From positions 1 through 7,137 of the forward strand of contig JAOTSL010000166.1 of assembly GCA_029864945.1 (NCBI GenBank): 7,137 bases of DNA, written 5' to 3'. The notes beneath the pieces were generated by a model. It made no database searches and was not told the origin of the DNA. It saw nothing but the letters and a program-made list of their open reading frames with translations. A program made the position numbers and the translations under genes. Source of the DNA: Gammaproteobacteria bacterium (GTDB lineage: Bacteria; Pseudomonadota; Gammaproteobacteria; S012-40). This document shows, piece by piece, positions 1-5,924 of this stretch. How positions within the stretch are numbered: position 1 is the stretch's first letter; each line of letters starts with the position of its first letter.

Positions 1-1
1 A

Positions 2-793
2 GCACCCAATCAACCAAAAGATCTATATCCTTATTTATTAGAGCCGGTTTTACGTACTTATCACCACTTCGGTATTCCAGCCTCGTTAAAATCTTTTAAT
101 GATATTCAGGTAAGCAATAAAAAAATTGGGGGTACTGGTGCGGGCACAATCAATAATGCGACCGTGCTAGTAGGCAGTTTTCTATACGACTTTGACTATC
201 AACTCATGTCACAATGCGCCAATACACCGTCTGAAAATTTTCGAGCATGCCTTGAAGGTATACTAGAAAATAATATAACCACCATCAAAGCACAAATAGC
301 AAAAACACCAACTATTAATGAATTAACCGATGTGTTTCTGGAAAACATTAAAGAATCGCTCGGTTTTGAAATTGAACAAGTCTCTTTATCAACAAAAGAA
401 AACGAAGCAATAAGTAATGCGGAAATTGAGCTAACCGATGACGAATGGCTTAATATCGAAGGAAAAAAGCTGGTTTTAAATGGGCTTAAAATATCTGCTG
501 GCGTGTATCTGCTTGAAAAATCATTGCCCTTTTTCAACTCCTTTCTCACTATCAGAATTCAATACGAAAAAAAATCTATTCACACTATTTGGCTAGAAAG
601 CAACGACCTTAAGATTCAAGCTTCACTTATTATCGTTGCTACTGAGATAAACAAATTAAAACCAACCGTAGACTATGGCGTTATTCGAGCACTTACCTTA
701 GAAATAACGTCTAAACTAAGCACTCTTAACGATCATGATGCCATTCGATTGGCCAGAGAAATTTACGAGATAGCCAATTTTACCGAATATTAA
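2..793 (+). CDS. Lipoate--protein ligase family protein (LplA/LipB-like fold), 5' end outside the window
   Basis: The frame is open from base 2 to a TAA at 791-793, giving 263 visible residues; the true start lies left of the window. The first in-frame GTG, at 164, lies inside the conserved domain and is not the start. Visible residues 33-65 carry the family core: NDI, then NKKIGGTGAG, then a hydrophobic VLVGSFLYDFD strand. In biotin/lipoate ligase-fold enzymes the lysine of this motif (K40 or K41 here) contacts the acyl-adenylate. Such enzymes attach lipoate or octanoate to the E2 and GcvH proteins of 2-oxoacid dehydrogenases and the glycine cleavage system, in the cytoplasm. The last ~150 residues look like a weakly conserved accessory domain. 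The R-x-GGG-x-V nucleotide/lipoyl motif expected further upstream is not visible, so I cannot separate ligase from octanoyl- or amidotransferase. The family call is firm; the substrate is inferred. The gene is convergent with apeB, with a 24-bp gap. Confidence 0.85.
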   Translation, partial: APNQPKDLYPYLLEPVLRTYHHFGIPASLKSFNDIQVSNKKIGGTGAGTINNATVLVGSFLYDFDYQLMSQCANTPSENFRACLEGILENNITTIKAQIAKTPTINELTDVFLENIKESLGFEIEQVSLSTKENEAISNAEIELTDDEWLNIEGKKLVLNGLKISAGVYLLEKSLPFFNSFLTIRIQYEKKSIHTIWLESNDLKIQASLIIVATEINKLKPTVDYGVIRALTLEITSKLSTLNDHDAIRLAREIYEIANFTEY

Positions 794-817
794 AACAATA
801 GAGGCAACAGTTAATCG

Positions 818-2128
818 CTAATTACCACTCCCTTTTTGGTAAAAGTAACTTAACACCTTATGTAAATTGTACGCATCACTGGATCCCGCCAATTCACGAA
901 TTGAATGCATTGCAAACGTTGGTAAACCAATATCCACCGTATTCACGCCCAGTTCCGCGGCTGTAATCGGTCCGATTGTGCTGCCACATGCCATGTCGCT
1001 GCGAACCACAAACGACTGTACCGGTACATCTACTTTTTGGCAAAAAGACTTGAACATAGCACTTGTATCGCTATTCGTCGCATAACGCTGGTTAGCATTA
1101 AATTTTATAACCGGGCCTTGATTAAATATCGGACCATGGTTTTCATCGTGCTTATCCGGAAAGTTAGGGTGAATACCATGCGCATTATCGGCAGAAATCA
1201 TCACCGAATTATGTAAGCTACGCGTCAGTGATTCACCTGTACCGCATATTCTCTCTAATACTGACTTTAAAAAAGGCCCCTGAGCACCACTAGTAGACGC
1301 GCTACCAACTTCTTCATGATCACTACAAACAAGTACGTTACTTTGACTATCATCGCTGTTTAATAGAGACATCAAGCCAGTAAAACAACTGAGTAAATTA
1401 TCCAGTCTCGCGCTTGCCATAAACTCTTTTTTCAAGCCGACGTATGACGGCTTTTGAGTATCGTACAAAAATAGTTCGTAATCCAAAACCTGCTTTATTT
1501 TTAGTTCAGAACTGTTACTCGAAACATGCCTGACAATTATATCGTTAAAATTTGTATTTTCATTTTTTCCTGTCAGGCATAATATTGGTGGCAAATGATT
1601 TTGCTTGTTGATTGAACGATTTTCATTTGCTTCACGATCCAGATGAATAGCAAGACTAGGAATAACTGCAATAGGCTCTACAAAATCAATCAGAGTAGAC
1701 TGAAGATCACCTTTGTCATTTTCATAACTAATCCTGCCAGCAATGGAAAGGTCTCGATCAAACCACGGATTTAACAGCGCGCCGCCATAGACCTCGACCC
1801 CAAGTTGAAAATAGCCACTTTTTAACCGATCCGGATTCGGTTTTACTTTTAAACACGGGCTATCTGTGTGAGCGCCAACCATGTTAAACCCCACACTCGA
1901 ATCGAGATTTTCACTTACAGTAAATGCGATTATTGATGACTGATTACGATCCACGTAATACTTGTGGCCCGGCTTTAGTTGCCAGCTATCAGACTCGTCA
2001 AGTGACTCAAAACCATGCTCGTCCAATAGTTTTTTTGTTGTTTGTACGACATGGAACGGTGTGGGTGAATTCACGAGGAATTTGAATAATTTTTCATTAA
2101 AGTCGATTTGTGAAAGGTTTAAAGTCAA
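818..2128 (-). CDS. apeB: M18 family aspartyl aminopeptidase
   Basis: This is a complete 436-residue protein, close to the usual ~430 of bacterial M18 enzymes. These are cytosolic dinuclear-zinc exopeptidases that remove N-terminal residues, preferably Asp/Glu in characterised members, and form large dodecameric particles. All expected metal and catalytic motifs are present. GAHTDSP holds ligand H87 and D89. ARLDNL holds bridging D243. SDHEEVGS holds E272 (general base) and E273. SADNAHG holds D314. MHSIRE, near the C-terminus, holds H408. The N-terminal substrate-site segment NSPTPFH (20-26) is also typical. The start is a TTG. An in-frame TAG at 2138-2140 closes the frame 9 nt further upstream, no ATG lies between, and AGGA (2136-2139) sits 7 nt before the TTG. 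The gene follows the receiver-phosphatase gene on the same strand after a 102-bp gap, so it may share its transcript or have its own promoter. No lesion is seen. Confidence 0.97.
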   Translation of the reverse strand: MTLNLSQIDFNEKLFKFLVNSPTPFHVVQTTKKLLDEHGFESLDESDSWQLKPGHKYYVDRNQSSIIAFTVSENLDSSVGFNMVGAHTDSPCLKVKPNPDRLKSGYFQLGVEVYGGALLNPWFDRDLSIAGRISYENDKGDLQSTLIDFVEPIAVIPSLAIHLDREANENRSINKQNHLPPILCLTGKNENTNFNDIIVRHVSSNSSELKIKQVLDYELFLYDTQKPSYVGLKKEFMASARLDNLLSCFTGLMSLLNSDDSQSNVLVCSDHEEVGSASTSGAQGPFLKSVLERICGTGESLTRSLHNSVMISADNAHGIHPNFPDKHDENHGPIFNQGPVIKFNANQRYATNSDTSAMFKSFCQKVDVPVQSFVVRSDMACGSTIGPITAAELGVNTVDIGLPTFAMHSIRELAGSSDAYNLHKVLSYFYQKGSGN

Positions 2129-2230
2129 GACATAATCCTATTTAAATAGTTGTAGTAACACGCAGGTGATATCAAAAAGTAAGATCGATAAGTGAAATTA
2201 CAAGGAGCGTCTAAAAAATACTATGGAAAA

Positions 2231-3394
2231 TTAACGGCAGTTAATAGATAACAAACATATATCATCCACTTTATTATCATGATCACGAAATTGATTTAAA
2301 TCATCTTTTATTTTATCAAACATTAATTGCCCTGATTGAAGCGGAGATTTTAACGAACTCGTGATTCCATCATTTCCAAATATTTGTCCTTCTTCATTTT
2401 TAGCATCAATAACACCATCAGAAAAAAATAATAACTCACAATCCTCATCATATTTTACAATTTCGGTTTGCGAAGAAAACACAGCCCCATCAATAACACC
2501 CAGGCAAAAACTAGTTAACTTAAAAGAATGCAATAACTCACCTTTACGACTAAGAAGCTGAGGAACTGGGTTTGCGCCATTCCATACCTCAATGGTTTTT
2601 TGTTCCTGATCGATAAAGCCTATTGTCGCGGCAACAAACCTATCTGGCGGCAAAATAGAATACAAACGGGTATTCATTTGAGCAGCAATATCTGAAACAC
2701 TTTCCCCTCTTCCAGCAAGATGATAAAACAACTGAGAAAGTGGAACCAATGATATTGCAGCCGTCAAACCATGACCTGTAGCATCAACAAGTATAAAATA
2801 ACGTTTTGACGGTGCTTCACATTGAAACGTTAACGCTAAATCACCGCTAATATCATCCGCGGCTTCCGCAAATAATTGCACGTCATCCGAATCTACATTC
2901 TCCTTTCGCTCACCCATTCGAGCCATAAGATTTTTGGCTAGATCGATTTCCGCAGATGCCTTATCGGCAAATATTTGCAATTTTTCGGTAACGACATTGA
3001 GTTTTCGTTGCATCTCGACAATACGCATCATGGCATTTAATTTGGCCTCCAACATATTCAAGTCAACTGGCTTGGTTAGATAATCATCACCCCCGGCCTC
3101 AATACCAAAAATTTGATCTTCAACTGTTGATTTCGCACTAAGGAAAATAAGCGGCACCCAAGTATTACCAGCTAGCTCTTTAATTTCTTTTGTCGCTTCG
3201 TAGCCGTCTTTAACGGGCATCATGACATCCATTAATATAATATCGGGGCGTTCTTCAGCGAATTTTTCTACCGCATCCTCACCATTAACCGCACATATAA
3301 CATCAAACCCCTTGGGCTCCAGAAACTTCTGAATAATTTTGACGTTAACAGGAGTATCATCCACGACGAGAATTTTTATATCATTTTCAATCAA
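2231..3394 (-). CDS. Response regulator fused to a SpoIIE/RsbU-type PP2C serine phosphatase
   Basis: The protein has 387 residues and two domains. Residues 6-125 are a CheY-like receiver with acidic pocket D12/D13, phospho-acceptor D56 (in LMDVMMP), switch S86 and K108 (in KPVD). Residues ~125-170 are a charged, probably coiled-coil linker. Residues ~175-387 are a PP2C/SpoIIE phosphatase with its metal-binding aspartates in order: D185 (SGDLALTF), D204 (DATGHG), D326 (SDGVID) and D378 (DDIC). In this architecture phosphorylation of the receiver usually controls dephosphorylation of a STAS anti-sigma-factor antagonist, releasing a sigma factor or another output (RsbU and HsbR-type partner switching). 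No histidine kinase, Hpt, STAS or anti-sigma gene is visible, and there is no C-terminal HATPase kinase domain as in HsbR, so the partners must be encoded elsewhere. The TTG start is forced: an in-frame TAG lies at 3404-3406, the receiver begins at residue 6, and AGGA (3402-3405) is 7 nt upstream. The gene is divergent from the antiporter gene. Confidence 0.95.
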   Translation of the reverse strand: MIENDIKILVVDDTPVNVKIIQKFLEPKGFDVICAVNGEDAVEKFAEERPDIILMDVMMPVKDGYEATKEIKELAGNTWVPLIFLSAKSTVEDQIFGIEAGGDDYLTKPVDLNMLEAKLNAMMRIVEMQRKLNVVTEKLQIFADKASAEIDLAKNLMARMGERKENVDSDDVQLFAEAADDISGDLALTFQCEAPSKRYFILVDATGHGLTAAISLVPLSQLFYHLAGRGESVSDIAAQMNTRLYSILPPDRFVAATIGFIDQEQKTIEVWNGANPVPQLLSRKGELLHSFKLTSFCLGVIDGAVFSSQTEIVKYDEDCELLFFSDGVIDAKNEEGQIFGNDGITSSLKSPLQSGQLMFDKIKDDLNQFRDHDNKVDDICLLSINCR

Positions 3395-3609
3395 AATCAG
3401 TTCCTAATGATGTCAATTAATAAAAGCACTTCAATCCGGCTACCTAACTAAGCCTCTCAAATAAACCAATAAACAGGGGAGCAATAAACAAGCCCGGTTA
3501 AGCATGCCGGTCAAACATTTGCATACTTCCAATAAGATTTGTAAGCTTATTTAATATTATGGCTAAAGACTATAATAACTTTTCAATAATTTAAATAGAT
3601 AATGCCTAG
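3395..3609. other. Intergenic region between divergent regulator and antiporter genes
   Basis: This 215-bp AT-rich stretch holds no plausible gene. It contains the Shine-Dalgarno of the regulator at its left end and a consensus -10 box for rightward transcription at 3571-3576. The first CTAG flank of the palindromic element lies at its right end (3606-3609). A TTGACA-like hexamer on the minus strand at 3411-3416 is too close to the regulator start to act as its -35 without a -10 overlapping the start codon. I see no convincing operator or terminator. Confidence 0.6.
3571..3576 (+). promoter_or_regulatory. Candidate -10 box for rightward (antiporter) transcription
   Basis: The hexamer is a perfect TATAAT in an AT-rich stretch. 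No good -35 is present: the best hexamer at an acceptable distance, CTTATT at 3546-3551, leaves a 19-bp spacer and matches TTGACA poorly, and there is no TGn extension. If used, transcription would start near 3583 and the mRNA leader would carry the whole palindromic element before reaching the antiporter ribosome binding site. The call rests on sequence only. Confidence 0.4.
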
Positions 3610-3627
3610 GAGGCTGTCGGACTTAAC
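3606..3627 (+). repeat. Left terminal inverted repeat of the palindromic element (with CTAG flank)
   Basis: This 22-bp arm, starting CTAGGAGGCTGTCGG, is the exact reverse complement of 3752-3773. The first four bases (CTAG) may be target-site duplication, leaving an 18-bp perfect terminal repeat. Confidence 0.93.
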
Positions 3628-3769
3628 CGTTTGAAGCGAAAACTCATGGGGCCGAATCAGAATTTCTTATCATGTGAGGCGAATAGTGGTTCTATTTAAC
3701 GAACATGATAGGAAACTCTGATCGGTATCCATGAGTTTGCAGTCAAACAGTGTTAAGTCCGACAGCCTC
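3610..3769. mobile_element. 160-bp full-length palindromic MITE/foldback-like element flanked by CTAG
   Basis: The two ends are inverted repeats. The outer 18 bp (3610-3627 against 3752-3769, beginning GAGGCTGTCGGACTT) are identical, or 22 bp if the flanking CTAGs are included. Unlike a simple pair of terminal repeats, pairing continues inward with small bulges: AAACTCATGG 3640-3649 with 3729-3738, CCGAATCAG 3652-3660 with CTGATCGG 3718-3725, TATCATGT 3668-3675 with 3703-3710, and AATAG 3682-3686 with CTATT 3692-3696 around a 5-nt loop. The whole element is therefore one long imperfect hairpin. CTAG at 3606-3609 and 3770-3773 fits a 4-bp target duplication, of the kind left by IS5-type transposases that prefer CTAG/YTAR. 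CTAG is itself palindromic, so it could instead be the end of the repeat. The element is too short to encode a transposase, so it would be non-autonomous. I do not recognise the family. Confidence 0.85.
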
Positions 3770-3773
3770 CTAG
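3752..3773 (-). repeat. Right terminal inverted repeat of the palindromic element (with CTAG flank)
   Basis: This arm is the exact reverse complement of 3606-3627. It ends 2 nt before the GGAG Shine-Dalgarno (3776-3779) of the antiporter gene, so the element lies in the 5' leader and leaves the ribosome binding site intact. Confidence 0.93.
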
Positions 3774-3775
3774 TT

Positions 3776-3779
3776 GGAG
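3776..3779 (+). promoter_or_regulatory. Shine-Dalgarno (GGAG) that decides the GTG 3788 start of the antiporter
   Basis: GGAG lies 8 nt before the in-frame GTG at 3788-3790, an ideal spacing. The longer frame starting at ATG 3731 has no comparable site, and that ATG lies in the paired stem of the palindromic element. The GTG start also places the first hydrophobic segment (from about residue 8) where NhaC-family proteins usually have it. Confidence 0.7.
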
Positions 3780-3787
3780 CAGAATTA

Positions 3788-5407
3788 GTGGCAGATTTAA
3801 TACCGCAATGGTATAGCATACTCCCCCCTTTTCTTGCCGTGTTTTTGGCAATGATTACACGTAAACTGCTCATGAGCCTTGGGTCAGCCGTCATCCTCGG
3901 CGGTTTTCTGCTGGCATTTCAAAGTAGTTCTGAGAGTATTATTTTCGACTCAGCATCTAACAGTTTTGGTTATTTATTTAATAACATCACGAATACCTGG
4001 AATTTAAAAGTTCTCGGGTTTGTCATTTGTATATTATCCATGATTAGTGTGATTATTGTAGCAGGTGGATTAAAGGGCATCGTCAATCACCTACTTCCCT
4101 TTGCTAAAACGCCCCGCTCAGCGCAATTTATTACCGCACTTACTGGATTAATCGTTTTTATTGATGATTATGCCAATACCATGATTGTTGGTTCGTCCAT
4201 GAGACCTATAACTGACCAATATAATATTAGTCGTGAAAAACTGGCATTTATTATTGATGCAACCAGTGCCCCCGTTGCCGGCTTAGCCGTCATAAGTACC
4301 TGGATTGGGTTTGAAGTTGGTTTGTTTGGTGATGTATCCAGAGCATTAAATATTGGGGTCGATGGGTACAGCATGTTTTTTGATGCATTTGCCTTTCGGT
4401 TCTATTGCATACTAATGCTACTGTTCGTCTTTATAAACATTTTTATGAATCGGGATTTCGGCCCAATGCTTAACGCCGAAGTGCGAGCAGCAACCACTGG
4501 AAAACTCAGTGCTGATGATGCAAAACTAACAGCTAATGCATCATTTAGTTTATCCGCGCCAGCAGAACAAAGTCACATAAGCGCAAAAACCGCGCTAATT
4601 CCTTTTGCTGTATTATTTTTCGTTTTAATTTTGGGTTTCTGGGTTGATGGCAATGGTATTCAGCAATTACAGCTTTCAATGACAAACCTGTTCAGCTTGG
4701 GCAGTTGGCGAGAAGTTATTTCCAGCACAAAAAACAGTACCAGCATTTTACTGATAGCCGCCGCTATCGGTTTACTTGTCAGTATTATAACCGCCGCTAC
4801 ATTGGCAAGAATTAAATTTAATGCAATATATAGCGCCATTAAAATAGGCACCAAAAGTAGTTTTCTTCCAGTACTTATTCTTTTACTCGCCTGGTCATTA
4901 AAGTCGGCGTGCGACGATCTTAATACCGGCGAATACATTGTCACTTTGCTTGGCTCTCACTTGTCACCACTTTGGTTTCCCGCTATCCTTTTTTGTATTG
5001 CAGCTGTTACTGCATTTGGCACTGGTACCAGCTGGGGAACAATGTCTATTCTTATTCCAATTTCCATTCCAATTGCCTACGCGCTAGACGGACAAACATA
5101 TGGGCTCGTTACTATAATATGTTTGGGTGCCGTTCTTGATGGTGCCATTTTTGGTGATCACTGCTCACCAATTTCAGATACCACTATTATGAGCTCCATC
5201 GCCGCATAGTGTGATCATATCCATCATGTGCAAACACAAATACCCTACAGTTTATTTGTGGCCTCAATTGCATTATTTGTTGGTTACATTCCGGCGGCAA
5301 TGGGAGTCGGCCCCGCTACGTCTTATGTAATGGGGGGTATCATTTTAGTAGCAGGTTTATATTTTCTTGGAAAACCCAGAAGCCTATCCCAGAAACCAGT
5401 CCAATAA
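3788..5407 (+). pseudogene. nhaC: NhaC-family Na+/H+ antiporter interrupted by an in-frame amber stop
   Basis: This is a polytopic inner-membrane protein of the NhaC ion-transporter family, which exchanges Na+ for H+ or organic anions; the exact substrate cannot be read here. From GTG 3788 there are 473 residues to a TAG at 5207-5209. The same frame then runs 65 further codons to TAA 5405-5407. Family hallmarks before the stop are FIDDYANTMIVGSSMRP (4151-4204), DATSAPVAGLAVISTWIG, the TAFGTGTSWGTMSIL re-entrant motif, and GDHCSPISDTTIMSS just before the stop. The segment after it, CDHIHHVQTQIPYSL followed by two hydrophobic helices, is the family's normal C-terminus, in register with no gap. 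The stop therefore replaces a residue that is usually Gly/Ser, as one substitution (for example TCG to TAG) could do. Without readthrough the last two membrane helices are lost. A frame from ATG 3731 adds 19 residues, 13 of them encoded by the palindromic element, and is probably an artefact. Alternatives are a sequencing error, suppression, or a tolerated truncation. Confidence 0.85.
5207..5209 (+). other. In-frame amber codon inside the antiporter's conserved C-terminal motif
   Basis: The TAG falls between ISDTTIMSSIAA and CDHIHHVQTQ, a stretch usually continuous in NhaC-family proteins. TAG also ends apeB (818-820) and creA (5416-5418) at family-typical C-termini, so TAG looks like a normal stop in this genome and reassignment is unlikely. 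Confidence 0.9.
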
Positions 5408-5415
5408 CGGGGAAT

Positions 5416-5910
5416 CTAGCGCCAGGGCATAATTGGAATAGCCGACACACTATTTTTAGGTGAACCTTCAACCAGTTTGTCACTGTATGTCAGGTAAACA
5501 AGCGTATTACGTTTTTTGTCATAGTAACGTACAACTTGTAATGTCTTGAATAAAATTGAAGTGCTTTTTCGAAATACTTTTTTTCCATCAAGTTTTCCTG
5601 AGCGAACATTTTTAGGCAAGGTAATAGGGCCAACTTGCCGACAAGCAAGTGAAGCATCTGATGGGTCTTCCGCTATACCAAGTGAACCGGAAATCCCGCC
5701 TTTTTTTGCTCTACTCAAGTAACAGGTTGCACCGGAAACTTGGGGGTCGTCAAACGCTTCGATCACTACACGATTATTGGCGCCAACTAATTTAAACGTT
5801 GTACTGACTGACCCGATCTCTTCAGCAACAACAAATCCGCTAATCCCAAGAGTCATTGCTATCCCAGCACTCATAGCTACACCAATAAAAGTTCTAACTG
5901 TATTTTTCAT
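5416..5910 (-). CDS. creA: CreA family exported protein
   Basis: This is a complete 164-residue protein that closely matches remembered E. coli CreA along its length: EEIGSVSTTFK after the signal, VVIEAFDDP, CYLSRAKKGGISG, AEDPSDAS, QVGPITL, FKTLQVVRYYD, YSDKLVEGSPKN and the terminal MPWR. Residues 1-29 form a signal peptide with a positively charged start (K2, R6), a hydrophobic core and a VVA-EE cleavage site, so the product is probably periplasmic. C63 and C90 could form a disulfide in the mature protein. The family has no established biochemical role, and in E. coli the gene lies next to the creBCD regulatory genes, which are absent here. The ATG start has GAGGA a few bases upstream. The gene follows the UbiB/ABC1-like gene by 14 nt, suggesting one transcript. 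Its 3' end lies 8 bp from the extended antiporter frame, in convergent orientation, with no obvious terminator between them. Confidence 0.96.
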   Translation of the reverse strand: MKNTVRTFIGVAMSAGIAMTLGISGFVVAEEIGSVSTTFKLVGANNRVVIEAFDDPQVSGATCYLSRAKKGGISGSLGIAEDPSDASLACRQVGPITLPKNVRSGKLDGKKVFRKSTSILFKTLQVVRYYDKKRNTLVYLTYSDKLVEGSPKNSVSAIPIMPWR

Positions 5911-5924
5911 TTATTCCTCAATTT
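5911..5924 (-). promoter_or_regulatory. Short intergenic gap carrying the creA Shine-Dalgarno
   Basis: The 14-nt gap between the UbiB/ABC1-like stop codon and the creA ATG contains GAGGA on the minus strand (5915-5919), 4 nt before the ATG. There is no room for a promoter or terminator, which supports co-transcription of the two genes. Confidence 0.7.

Noticed and set aside
199..549. Minus-strand 116-codon frame opposite the ligase gene
   Set aside because: It is fully antisense to a recognisable protein-coding domain and has no recognisable domain of its own.
164..793. Start of the ligase gene at GTG 164
   Set aside because: The frame is open to the left edge and the upstream codons encode conserved NDI and NKKIGGTGAG motifs of the same family, so 164 is internal.
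2138..2149. 12-bp perfect palindrome CTATTTAAATAG upstream of apeB as an operator
   Set aside because: It is pure AT-rich core with no second copy near the gene and overlaps the Shine-Dalgarno; chance is a sufficient explanation.
2230..2245. Hairpin ATTAAC-GGCA-GTTAAT at the end of the regulator gene as a terminator
   Set aside because: The 6-bp stem is AT-rich and includes the stop codon, and the nearest T-run on the minus strand is about 10 nt away; not a convincing intrinsic terminator.
3670..3894. Minus-strand 74-codon frame across the palindromic element
   Set aside because: It runs through the inverted repeat into the antisense of the antiporter and has no family resemblance; a shadow frame.
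5207..5209. Genome-wide reassignment of TAG to an amino acid
   Set aside because: TAG ends apeB and creA at the expected C-termini, and TAG closes the frames just upstream of both TTG starts; it behaves as a normal stop.
5210..5407. Separate small gene encoding the C-terminal 65 residues of the antiporter
   Set aside because: There is no in-frame ATG near its start and no Shine-Dalgarno before the candidate GTG; the segment is best read as the continuation of the antiporter.
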